Source of the DNA: JBOGJG01 sp050747825
GTDB lineage: Bacteria; Acidobacteriota; UBA6911; RPQK01; JBOGJG01
Reading direction: 5' to 3'
DNA: 6,867 nt
Assembly: GCA_050747825.1 (NCBI GenBank)
Contig: JBOGJG010000458.1
Span: 1-6,867 of the forward strand
Made by a program: the position numbers and the translations under genes. Every line of letters starts with the position of its first letter. Position 1 is the first letter of the stretch. Of the stretch, positions 1 through 6,867 are shown in pieces. Below the pieces are notes generated by a model. It was not told the origin of the DNA. It saw only the letters and a program-made list of their open reading frames with translations, and did not search any database.

Positions 1-740
<740 letters not shown>

Positions 741-745
741 GGAGG

Positions 746-1531
746 TTAACCGGCCAGCGTGTCGGTCGTCCGGGGGAAAAGCTCAAAGTCAGTGACCTGC
801 CGATCAATGGCCGAGCGCTGATGCTCGATCAGTTCGCGGGTCCCTTTGCCGGCCAGCTCAAGCAACTGATCAAGTTGAGACCTGGAAAATGACTGCCGTT
901 CTGCAGTCCCCTGGACCTCAACGAAGTGATCCTGCCCGGTCATCACCACGTTCATATCGACCTCGGCATTCGAGTCCTCTTCGTAGTTCAGGTCCAGGCA
1001 TAACCTGCCGTCTACAACCCCTACGCTCACGGCGGCCACATAGTCCAGGATTGGAGATTTTTGCAGGACTTTGTCCCGCAGCAGCCTGGCCACGGCCAGC
1101 GACACGGCTACAAAGGCGCCGGTAATCGAAGCGGTCCTGGTGCCTCCATCAGCCTGGATGACGTCGCAATCCAGCCACAATGTCCTTTCTCCCAAAGCCT
1201 TCAGATCGACAACTGAACGGAGCGAGCGCCCGATCAACCGCTGGATTTCCTGAGTGCGTCCCGACAGCTTTCCCCGGGACGACTCGCGGATCATACGGGT
1301 TCCGGTAGAGCGAGGAATCATGCCGTACTCGGACGTGACCCAACCCTGGCCCATGCCCCGCAGGAAGGGGGGAACCTTATCCTCAACACTGGCCGTACAA
1401 ATGACGTGCGTATCTCCGCACTCGACCATTACCGAGCCTTCGGCATACTTATTGTAGTCAGTCCAGAAGGTTACCGGCCTCAGTTCGTCCGCCTTACGGC
1501 CGTCGTTTCGGGGTGACGCCATGCGGGCCAT
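746..1531 (-). CDS. rph: Ribonuclease PH
   Basis: Phosphorolytic 3'-to-5' exoribonuclease that trims the 3' ends of tRNA precursors and other RNAs, using phosphate and releasing nucleoside diphosphates; the family forms a hexameric ring. At 261 residues from the chosen ATG it covers the whole family: DGR-x-x-DELRP (10-19), the long conserved block SVEDKVPPFLRG (48-59), SGRTQEIQRLIGR (90-102), the phosphate-binding ADGGTRTASITGAF region (127-140, with T131/R132), the DLNYEEDSNAEVDMN metal site (D180 and D186) and VEVQGTAE (204-211). The reading frame is open further upstream to 1597, but those residues would overlap the GerMN gene by about 60 bases and match nothing in RNase PH. An ATG at 1531, one base after the GerMN stop, or an ATG at 1522 giving 258 residues, both fit; no strong ribosome site separates them. 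rph followed directly by rdgB is a common bacterial pairing. Confidence 0.96.
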   Translation of the reverse strand: MARMASPRNDGRKADELRPVTFWTDYNKYAEGSVMVECGDTHVICTASVEDKVPPFLRGMGQGWVTSEYGMIPRSTGTRMIRESSRGKLSGRTQEIQRLIGRSLRSVVDLKALGERTLWLDCDVIQADGGTRTASITGAFVAVSLAVARLLRDKVLQKSPILDYVAAVSVGVVDGRLCLDLNYEEDSNAEVDMNVVMTGQDHFVEVQGTAERQSFSRSQLDQLLELAGKGTRELIEHQRSAIDRQVTDFELFPRTTDTLAG

Positions 1532-1532
1532 T

Positions 1533-2102
1533 CTACATGAAGGCCTGATGGATGGAAACATGACCGGCCAGAGTGGGGCGCTCCTGGCCTTCCACAATAA
1601 ACTTTACGCGCTTGATGGGGGGCAGGTTCTCGATCAGGGAACGGGTAATCGAACGGACTAAAGCCAGCTCAGTGGTGATTCCCCCCAGCAATTGAGACAC
1701 CGTCTCGGCAGGTAAATCGACGACGGCTGTTCCATCCTCCAGCAAGTAGAATTGCCTGAGCCGGGGTTCGGAAGAGAAAAGCACGGGTGGACCCTCCAGA
1801 ACCCTGGTGATGATCTGATGCGCATTGAGCACGATGTCGTCAGTCTCCAGAATCGAACTTTCCTTCGCTTCCAGAAAATCGTCTTCGCCTCCAACCGCGC
1901 CGGGACGGTAGACGTGCAACGCTACTGTTCGTTCGCCGGAACTACGCGCTTCGATAACGTCAGATTCCACGTCCAGCATCTGACGGCCGACTTTCGCAAT
2001 CTCCTGCTGGCGGCGCTGTTCGGCCTGATAGAGCGACCAGGCCAGCACCAACGCCACCCCCACTATCACAAGCGCAATGATTAACTTCTTTTGATCTCTC
2101 AT
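1533..2102 (-). CDS. Membrane-anchored GerMN-domain protein
   Basis: A 189-residue protein with a short basic N-terminus, one hydrophobic segment (about residues 7-25, rich in I, V, A and L) and an outer domain. From about 58 to 178 it fits the GerMN domain first described in the sporulation/germination protein GerM: a VALHVYRPG strand, GTAVVDLP (124-131), the GITTELALVRSITRSLIENL helix (141-160) and VKFIVEGQE (166-174). The domain is thought to bind or work near peptidoglycan, and its exact role is unresolved. There is no lipobox, so the anchor is a signal-anchor helix rather than a lipid. Its ATG overlaps the amidase TGA by four bases (ATGA), which implies coupled translation and a shared envelope role with that amidase. 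The name does not mean this organism forms spores; such proteins are widespread in non-sporulating phyla. Confidence 0.87.
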   Translation of the reverse strand: MRDQKKLIIALVIVGVALVLAWSLYQAEQRRQQEIAKVGRQMLDVESDVIEARSSGERTVALHVYRPGAVGGEDDFLEAKESSILETDDIVLNAHQIITRVLEGPPVLFSSEPRLRQFYLLEDGTAVVDLPAETVSQLLGGITTELALVRSITRSLIENLPPIKRVKFIVEGQERPTLAGHVSIHQAFM

Positions 2103-3550
2103 CGTAAAAACTTCGACACGGCTCGAGCGAGCGCCTCAGCAAGCCTGCGCTGAAAATCCGCCGAAATCAGTCTTGGGCGGTTGTCCTCATTGGTCAAAAA
2201 GCCCACCTCTACCAGCACGGCAGGCGCCGTAACTGGAGCCAGGACGGTCAGAGGCGCTTCGACTACCTGGTTTTTTGATCCGTACACGGCGTTGAGCTCA
2301 GCTTGCACCAATTCAGCCAGTTCCCGGCTGCGCGCCCTGAAGCGGGCCTGACCTTTCAACCAGGATGGGATGACCTGCGAGTCTTCTTCCCCTTGCCCTC
2401 CCAGATCCTGGTGCACATAAACGATGGGACCGGCAGCTTCCGGAGAAGGCGAGCCCCCGGCGTGAAGGCTGATAAAAGCCCGAGACTGATAATAGTTGAC
2501 CAGCGCGCTGCGGCGCTCCAGCGGCAAATCCGAGTCGCGACGGCGCGTCTGAGTGGCAGTCAAGCCGGAAGAACTAAACTCGCGGTCCAGATTTTGGGCG
2601 ATGCTCAGGACGATATCTCTTTCGGTCACACCCTCGGCCGGAGTAACCCCGCTGTTCGGACCGCCATGGCCGGGATCAATGGTAACTGCGTACCTGGGTC
2701 GAGTGGGCGGCGCAGCGATGAGTCCTTCTTCTACCCTAGCGCTTGCGCTAGGAGCCTCATGGGCAGGAATGACATCCAGGCCGGCGGCATCGGGACGTGG
2801 AGGAGGAGGAATATCGAGCCCACCCGCCACTCTGTCACTCTGAGGAGGCGCGTAGATATTGATGACCGTGCGCAGCGGATCAGTCAGCGTAAAATGGCGG
2901 AAGGTGTAGAAATTAGATCCTTTATGGATGCGAAACACCCCGAAAACGTCATTCGGATTGAACTCAAGTGAGGACACCAGCCGCGGGTCCGGCTGGCGTT
3001 CGGGACGGTCGGGTCTGACCAGGTACTCGTCGAATTCAACCTGCAGGTAACGACGGAACTCCTGGACATCGACACGAGATCTCTTGCTGGGAGCAAAAAC
3101 GATCGAGACATGGTCCGGATAATTGGTCACCTCGACCTGCACCTGGTTCTGCTCGAGATCCGCAATCCGGTAGCGACGATCAGCCACTCGCTCCAGCTTG
3201 GTTGAAAGTATGTAAGGCAGCGCCCTGTCTATGAAATCCTGGGGAACATACCAGTCGTTCTTCCTTCTCTGCCAGGGAGCCACGGAGATGAGGATGTATT
3301 GATCCGCATAGCCCACCAGCCTGCGGCCATGGGTCAACAAAAGCGTACCGCGCGGACCCTGGAGCACGAGTTGGTCACTCTCGACGTCAAACTCCAGGTC
3401 CAGAATATCGACGATGTCTTCCAGCTTATAGTAAAGCTGACCTTCCGCGGTCCTGGAACCGACTTCCTTCTCCTCCCTGCCCACCATGATTTCCAGATCC
3501 GGCGAAGCCATCAGAGCCGCAAGGGCCAGCAGGCATACTCTTCCTAACAT
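2099..3550 (-). CDS. Secreted N-acetylmuramoyl-L-alanine amidase (Amidase_3)
   Basis: Zinc hydrolase that cuts the bond between N-acetylmuramic acid and L-alanine in peptidoglycan, used in cell separation and wall turnover. The 483 residues split into a short signal-like hydrophobic stretch (4-16), an N-terminal region (about 27-120) resembling the copper-amine-oxidase N-terminal-like fold often attached to wall hydrolases, a second beta-rich region (about 125-235), a Pro/Ala-rich linker (about 238-285), and the catalytic domain (287-483). The zinc site is H295 in IDPGHGG, E310 in TERD and H363 in SLHAGG; the catalytic glutamate is E448 in LVEVGFLTN. R-x-x-LVN (347-352) and the C-terminal helix are also present. 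The family's usual SIHAN is SLHAG here. It is the first gene of its cluster, behind a TATAAT box, and has no clear ribosome site before its ATG. It overlaps the GerMN gene by four bases. The second region may play the part of an AMIN wall-targeting domain, but I cannot confirm that. Confidence 0.93.
   Translation of the reverse strand: MLGRVCLLALAALMASPDLEIMVGREEKEVGSRTAEGQLYYKLEDIVDILDLEFDVESDQLVLQGPRGTLLLTHGRRLVGYADQYILISVAPWQRRKNDWYVPQDFIDRALPYILSTKLERVADRRYRIADLEQNQVQVEVTNYPDHVSIVFAPSKRSRVDVQEFRRYLQVEFDEYLVRPDRPERQPDPRLVSSLEFNPNDVFGVFRIHKGSNFYTFRHFTLTDPLRTVINIYAPPQSDRVAGGLDIPPPPRPDAAGLDVIPAHEAPSASARVEEGLIAAPPTRPRYAVTIDPGHGGPNSGVTPAEGVTERDIVLSIAQNLDREFSSSGLTATQTRRRDSDLPLERRSALVNYYQSRAFISLHAGGSPSPEAAGPIVYVHQDLGGQGEEDSQVIPSWLKGQARFRARSRELAELVQAELNAVYGSKNQVVEAPLTVLAPVTAPAVLVEVGFLTNEDNRPRLISADFQRRLAEALARAVSKFLR
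2735..2752. repeat. Perfect 8-bp inverted repeat with 2-base spacer
   Basis: CCTAGCGC and GCGCTAGG flank a TT dinucleotide, making an 18-base perfect hairpin-capable palindrome. It falls inside the amidase gene, in the Pro/Ala/Ser linker (residues about 267-272, PSASAR) between the N-terminal regions and the catalytic domain. It is not followed by a T-run on either strand, so it is not an intrinsic terminator. Pairing stops immediately outside the 18 bases. Confidence 0.6.
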
Positions 3551-3558
3551 CGCCGAAT

Positions 3559-3564
3559 ATTATA
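3559..3564 (-). promoter_or_regulatory. Candidate -10 box (TATAAT) for the amidase-GerMN-rph-rdgB cluster
   Basis: The only intergenic gap of any size within the gene block (3551-3590) contains a perfect TATAAT on the minus strand, ending 8 bases before the amidase ATG at 3550. No good TTGACA partner sits 16-18 bases upstream; the best-spaced hexamers there read CAACAG or GCAACA. A start about 7 bases downstream of the box would give a leader of almost no length. The surrounding sequence is GC-rich, so a clean AT hexamer stands out. Evidence is the hexamer and its position only. Confidence 0.5.
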
Positions 3565-3590
3565 GATGAATCCCCAACCGGCTGTTGCTG

Positions 3591-4412
3591 TCACCCTCTA
3601 AGGGAGACGAGGTCCATGAGGCGGGCGGTTTCGCGGTAGGCTTCTTCGACCCATTCGACGATTTTTTTGGGATCGGGAGCATACTCGAGCTCGATGGAGA
3701 CGACCCCATCAATCTTCAATTCTTTAATGGCCTGCAGGTAGGGAACAAATTTGACGATGCCGCGGCCTGGAGGCAGGTCGCCGTGGACTTTGCCGTCACA
3801 GTCGCTGATGTGGACATGGATGGCTCGCTTTTTCAGCTTCCTGAGCTCGGCCGGGCTGGTGTCAGAGAGCACCAGATGGCTCACATCGATGTTGGCGCGC
3901 ACGCGGGGGTGATTGCAATCTTTGAGGAAGCGTACCATTTCATCCACATTGTTGAGGAGACTGAGCCGAAACGGTTCCAGTTCAAGCGCTATATCGATAT
4001 TCTTCTTATCCGCGTAGTCTCCCAACCTGCGGCAAGTCTCCACACCCCACTGCCACTGCACATCCGGGGGAATGACTTCGCGCTGCCAGATATACTCGCC
4101 CAGGACCAGCAGAATGTTTCGAGCGCCCCACACCTTGGCCAGGTCAATGAATTTCCTGCAGCGCTCCAGGTGGAAATCCCGAACCGGATCATTGAAATCA
4201 ATCAACCCGACGGCAACCACGGGTAGCGAGATAATCGGCAAACCCAGCTTTTCGGCGCTTTTGGCCACCAGGGATATCTCCTGCTTTGAAATCCCGTCAG
4301 CCTCTGTGAAAATATCCACGCAATCGAATCCGATGCGGGCGATATGTTTGAGCCCGGATGCGGGATCGATCCCCACTTGCTGAAAAGCGCTGTTGATGAT
4401 GCCCAGTTTCAT
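3591..4412 (-). CDS. Sugar phosphate isomerase/epimerase-like TIM-barrel protein
   Basis: Xylose isomerase-like TIM barrel (AP endonuclease family 2 fold), 273 residues, the usual size. Relatives are metal-dependent isomerases or epimerases of sugars, inositol derivatives or hydroxypyruvate; substrate cannot be assigned from sequence. Likely metal ligands at the ends of barrel strands are E144 (or E146) in ALELEPF, D176 and H179 in NIDVSHL, H201 in HVHISD, and E241 in SIELEY. A GDLPPGRG loop (211-218), typical of the family, follows the histidine strand. The N-terminus KLGIINSAF enters strand one directly, with no signal peptide, so it is cytoplasmic. The ATG overlaps the preceding oxidoreductase TGA by four bases (ATGA), and a purine-rich GGAAGAG lies just upstream as a plausible ribosome site. 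The tight pairing with a Gfo/Idh/MocA enzyme suggests both act on one substrate, as in keto-sugar or inositol-type pathways. Confidence 0.9.
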   Translation of the reverse strand: MKLGIINSAFQQVGIDPASGLKHIARIGFDCVDIFTEADGISKQEISLVAKSAEKLGLPIISLPVVAVGLIDFNDPVRDFHLERCRKFIDLAKVWGARNILLVLGEYIWQREVIPPDVQWQWGVETCRRLGDYADKKNIDIALELEPFRLSLLNNVDEMVRFLKDCNHPRVRANIDVSHLVLSDTSPAELRKLKKRAIHVHISDCDGKVHGDLPPGRGIVKFVPYLQAIKELKIDGVVSIELEYAPDPKKIVEWVEEAYRETARLMDLVSLRG

Positions 4413-5509
4413 AGGATCTCTTCCAGTGAGAGGGCACGGTGTTCTTGCGCGCTTCTGTAGGCGGCTTCCACCCAGGCCATGGTTTTCAAATTGTCGCGCC
4501 CGCTGATCGCGGGCTCATCACCCGTCTCCAATCCAATCAACAGTTGCGCCATCGTTCCGATGAAGGCATCCGGAAACCAGCTTTCCTGCCAGCGCGGCTC
4601 CTGAAACTCTGCATCACCCCGGCTGGCATAGCGAAGGCTCGAAGGAGTGGTGAACGGGTCCTGGCACCAGCCGATATCGCCCATGGCGAGACCATGGAGG
4701 CCTTCGATCCGCCATTGAATCCTGATGTCGCTCGGACAACCCTCACGCGCCGGACCGGTCCAGATGTCATCGGTGGAAACGGCGAGCAGCCCGCTGCCGT
4801 ATTCGAGGATGTAGATACAGATGCCGTCGGAGTGAGGAAAACGCGTGCGGGGATCGGTTCGCACACTGCAGTAGATGCGTTCGGGATCGCCGAACCAGTA
4901 GCGCAAAGTATCGATGTGGTGAATGGACATGATGCGCAGGGTCAGCCAGCCCAGTTCTTCCTGCCAGGGCTGAAAGTGCGGAATGCCGCGCATTTCAATG
5001 GTAGCCAGAACGGGCTCTCCGAGGGCGCCGTTCTCGAGCAGCGTTTTGCCGGCACGCACCGACTGATCGTAACGCATGTTCTGATTCACGGCCAGAGCAA
5101 CACCGGCCTCTTCACAGCTCCTGACGATCTGCACTGCTTCCCGGTAATCGATCCCCAGCGGCTTCTGAGCCAGTATTCCTCTTACCGTTCCCAGGCGACA
5201 GGCCTCTTCGATCAACGCCCGCTGATGCTGGGGTGGCACGGCTATATCGAGAACTTCGATGGAGGAATCCTGCAGCAGTTGATCGTAGCTCTCGCAGGCT
5301 TTGGGAATGGAATGTCTTTCTGCCACTTGACGGGCGGTTTGAGGACGGCGCGAGGCAATGGCTACTGGATTGAAGCCCGCCTTGCGGTAACTCGGAAGGT
5401 GGCATGAATCGACGATAAAGCCTGCGCCCAGCACCCCGATGGGGACGTCCTTGCGGCGGGGCAAAGGAGCGTGAATACTCAAGTCCAAGGCCAAGTTAAG
5501 ATCTACCAC
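4409..5509 (-). CDS. Gfo/Idh/MocA family NAD(P)-dependent oxidoreductase
   Basis: Cytoplasmic dehydrogenase of the glucose-fructose oxidoreductase/inositol dehydrogenase type, oxidising a hydroxyl of a sugar or polyol with NAD(P). From the chosen GTG it has 366 residues. The Rossmann domain starts with IGVLGAGFI (24-32) and continues through NPVAIASR (47-54) and LDIAVPPQHQ (87-96). The catalytic-lysine motif, usually EKP, is QKP here (115-117) within AQKPLG. The C-terminal domain carries SIHHIDTLRYWFGDP (195-209), with the conserved histidine and aspartate that work with the lysine. The frame is open to an ATG at 5641, but that would add 44 residues lying wholly within the transporter gene and lacking family resemblance. 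GTG at 5509, overlapping the transporter stop by 7 bases, or in-frame TTG codons shortly after it (first at 5494), are better; homologues often have a short leader before PIG-x-x-GAGFI. No Shine-Dalgarno decides between them. Confidence 0.92.
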   Translation of the reverse strand: MVDLNLALDLSIHAPLPRRKDVPIGVLGAGFIVDSCHLPSYRKAGFNPVAIASRRPQTARQVAERHSIPKACESYDQLLQDSSIEVLDIAVPPQHQRALIEEACRLGTVRGILAQKPLGIDYREAVQIVRSCEEAGVALAVNQNMRYDQSVRAGKTLLENGALGEPVLATIEMRGIPHFQPWQEELGWLTLRIMSIHHIDTLRYWFGDPERIYCSVRTDPRTRFPHSDGICIYILEYGSGLLAVSTDDIWTGPAREGCPSDIRIQWRIEGLHGLAMGDIGWCQDPFTTPSSLRYASRGDAEFQEPRWQESWFPDAFIGTMAQLLIGLETGDEPAISGRDNLKTMAWVEAAYRSAQEHRALSLEEIL

Positions 5510-6669
5510 AGGCCGAAGCGGACCGCCAAGCCCACGGCGACCAGGGTCAGGCCGATGGCTGAGGCAACTCCGAAGATGAAGCCCTGCTGCAAAGTGGTGC
5601 GCCGGGCGTAGGATCCGATCAGGGCGGGGGTAATGGTCCATCCAATCGCGCCGATGGCAAAAAACAGGCCAACGGCACGCCCGCGCACCTCCAGGGGAAA
5701 TTCGCCCAGCAGCAGAGCCAGTATGGTGGGAAAAATCGGACCAAAAACCAGCCCGGCTGCAATCACCGTAATCACGGCCGTAGGGAGGCTGCTACTCAGG
5801 ACCACGCTGGCCAGCACGACGATACAGACAACTGAGAGCGTCAGGATCAGTCCGGCCTCCGCCCCTTCCGACAGACTGAAGGCCGTTATCAGTCGCGAGA
5901 GCATGAAAGCCAGCCAGAATCCCGAAAGCCAGCGCAGAGCACTTGCCTCGGTAACACCACGCCCACCGAGGTAGGTTGTCGTCCAGGCCCCCATGGCCGC
6001 CTCCAATGGAGCATAGAAGAAGAATCCCATGCTGCACAGCCACAGGACCGGACTGCTCAACAAAGCCATAGTCCCTGAGCCGGACACCTCTTCCGGCGGA
6101 AGGCCCAGGACATCCGGAGAAAGCAGGGTCGAGAAATCGACCATCAGAGCCAGAACTCCTGGAATCACCACCGCCGCGCCAAGCCCGTACAGCACAGCGG
6201 GAATCTCCCTTTTTCGCAGCAAAGCCGCCAGACCCATGGGAGTCAGAAAAGCTCCGAGCCCGAAGAAGAAGTTGGCAAAGTTGGTGGCATAGGCCAGGCT
6301 GCCGCCGAAAGCAGCCGGCACAAATACGTTGACTGCATTGGCAAGGGCCGACCAGGCGCTTCCCAGCAGCAGGATGGCCACAAGCGCGCTCGGAAAACCC
6401 CGTGATCCGCCCAGAAAAAGCATCGAAACGGCCATCAGAGCACTTCCCGCCACCAGGACCGCCTGCTCGCCGAAATGATCGGTCAAAAAGCCGCTGATGA
6501 GGATCATGGGAATGATCGTAAATCCGAAGGCGGAGACCAGACCGCCGACGCGAGCCTCGCCGATTTCCAGTTTTCTGGCCAGCGGGAGCTTAATGCTCCC
6601 AAGCAATGCTACTCCCATACCCGTAACCAGGAGGGCTGCAATTGTCATGGGCTGCACGAGATTATCCAT
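5503..6669 (-). CDS. Major facilitator superfamily transporter
   Basis: Inner-membrane secondary transporter of 388 residues. Alternating hydrophobic segments across the whole length fit about 12 transmembrane helices in two halves joined by a polar Pro/Glu-containing loop near 180-200. The MFS loop 2-3 signature is visible as GFLTDHFGEQ (60-69), keeping the Gly and Asp, and a related LEVRGRAVGLFFAIGAIG segment (326-343) sits at the matching place in the second half. The stretch NFANFFFGLGAFLTP (130-144) resembles sugar-specific MFS carriers of the FucP type, which is only a hint. It starts at an ATG that shares a base with the stop of the preceding heme-protein gene (TAATG) and ends by overlapping the dehydrogenase start. 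From its neighbours, import of the sugar or polyol that the next two enzymes process is likely; export of a product cannot be ruled out. Confidence 0.92.
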   Translation of the reverse strand: MDNLVQPMTIAALLVTGMGVALLGSIKLPLARKLEIGEARVGGLVSAFGFTIIPMILISGFLTDHFGEQAVLVAGSALMAVSMLFLGGSRGFPSALVAILLLGSAWSALANAVNVFVPAAFGGSLAYATNFANFFFGLGAFLTPMGLAALLRKREIPAVLYGLGAAVVIPGVLALMVDFSTLLSPDVLGLPPEEVSGSGTMALLSSPVLWLCSMGFFFYAPLEAAMGAWTTTYLGGRGVTEASALRWLSGFWLAFMLSRLITAFSLSEGAEAGLILTLSVVCIVVLASVVLSSSLPTAVITVIAAGLVFGPIFPTILALLLGEFPLEVRGRAVGLFFAIGAIGWTITPALIGSYARRTTLQQGFIFGVASAIGLTLVAVGLAVRFGLW

Positions 6670-6867
6670 TACTTTGTATGCGGGCTTGGGCTTTGCAAGA
6701 ACTCAAGTACATCGGCCATTTCCTGGAGAGTGAGTTCCAAATCCTCGGGCATGATGGAAACGGTGGAGGCGCGGATTTCGGCGATGTTGCTGCGCAGGAT
6801 GGAGTCTTCTTCTGGCCCTCGCCGCCGCAGTGTGACCGAAGTGGCGCTCTCGTTGGCAATAACACCG
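6669..6867 (-). CDS. C-terminal end of a putative heme-binding (cytochrome c-like) protein, partial
   Basis: Only the last 65 residues and the TAA are in the window; the frame runs off the right edge. The visible part has the C-terminal pattern of the Pirellula/Verrucomicrobium-type putative heme-binding domain: GVIANESATSVTLRR (1-15 of the visible part), EEDSILRSNIAEIRAS (19-34), SIMPEDLE (37-44) and the closing LTLQEMADVLEFL helix (45-57). In such proteins a CxxCH heme site lies upstream, here outside the window, usually behind beta-propeller or HEAT-like domains. They are secreted or periplasmic and probably take part in electron transfer during carbohydrate oxidation in Planctomycetes, Verrucomicrobia and Acidobacteria. 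The stop codon overlaps the transporter ATG by one base, placing it in the same operon. A longer open frame here (6662-6865), in another register, is a shadow and lacks any family resemblance. Confidence 0.78.
   Translation of the reverse strand, partial: GVIANESATSVTLRRRGPEEDSILRSNIAEIRASTVSIMPEDLELTLQEMADVLEFLQSPSPHTK

Noticed and set aside
1532..1597. Extended N-terminus of RNase PH from 1597
   Set aside because: It overlaps the GerMN coding sequence and adds residues not found in RNase PH; the ATG at 1531 or 1522 fits the family.
2303..2971. 222-residue plus-strand open frame
   Set aside because: Antisense to the amidase catalytic domain and linker, Arg/Ser/Gly-rich, no family resemblance.
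3585..4226. 213-residue plus-strand open frame
   Set aside because: Antisense to the TIM-barrel isomerase gene, whose metal-site motifs are intact on the other strand.
4439..5407. 322-residue plus-strand open frame
   Set aside because: Fully antisense to the well-supported Gfo/Idh/MocA gene, low-complexity composition and no recognisable motif; typical high-GC shadow.
5510..5641. Extended N-terminus of the dehydrogenase from ATG 5641
   Set aside because: The extra residues lie wholly within the transporter gene in another frame and are Arg/Pro/His-rich; the family starts shortly before the PIGVLGAG motif.

Overview
The window carries two head-to-tail gene clusters, all on the minus strand and packed almost without spacers, and ends on the left in a 24-unit heptanucleotide tandem array. 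The source looks like a high-GC, non-model bacterium. The best guess is an Acidobacteriota genome or metagenome bin (Solibacter/Bryobacterales-like). This rests on the Planctomycetes/Verrucomicrobia/Acidobacteria-type heme-binding C-terminus at the right edge, the amidase - GerMN protein - RNase PH - RdgB gene order, and the 7-bp array. The phylum is an inference, because no rRNA or other marker gene is present.

Right-hand cluster (6867 down to 3591), read right to left: the last 65 codons of a putative heme-binding (cytochrome c-like) protein; a 12-TM major facilitator transporter; a Gfo/Idh/MocA NAD(P)-dependent oxidoreductase; and a TIM-barrel sugar phosphate isomerase/epimerase-like protein. 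Successive genes overlap by 1, 7 and 4 bases, so the set is almost certainly cotranscribed and translationally coupled. It looks like a small catabolic module that imports a sugar or polyol and oxidises and isomerises it. The substrate cannot be read from sequence.

A 40-bp gap (3551-3590) separates the clusters. It holds a perfect TATAAT -10 box very close to the next ATG, with no good Shine-Dalgarno sequence, so the second cluster may start with a near-leaderless mRNA.

Left-hand cluster (3550 down to 150): a secreted zinc N-acetylmuramoyl-L-alanine amidase with a long N-terminal region; a membrane-anchored GerMN-domain protein; RNase PH; and the RdgB/HAM1 XTP/dITP diphosphatase. The first two act on or in the cell envelope. 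The last two handle RNA 3' ends and damaged nucleotides.

From 1 to 168 lies a tandem array of exactly 24 copies of GGTCAGC (minus strand GCTGACC), with point variants but no indels, running off the left edge. The rdgB gene reads into this array. Its last five sense codons and its TGA stop are array sequence, and the array carries regularly spaced stops in all three minus-strand frames but none on the plus strand. This junction is the most unusual thing in the window. I see no tRNA, rRNA, CRISPR, insertion sequence, phage gene or defence system.
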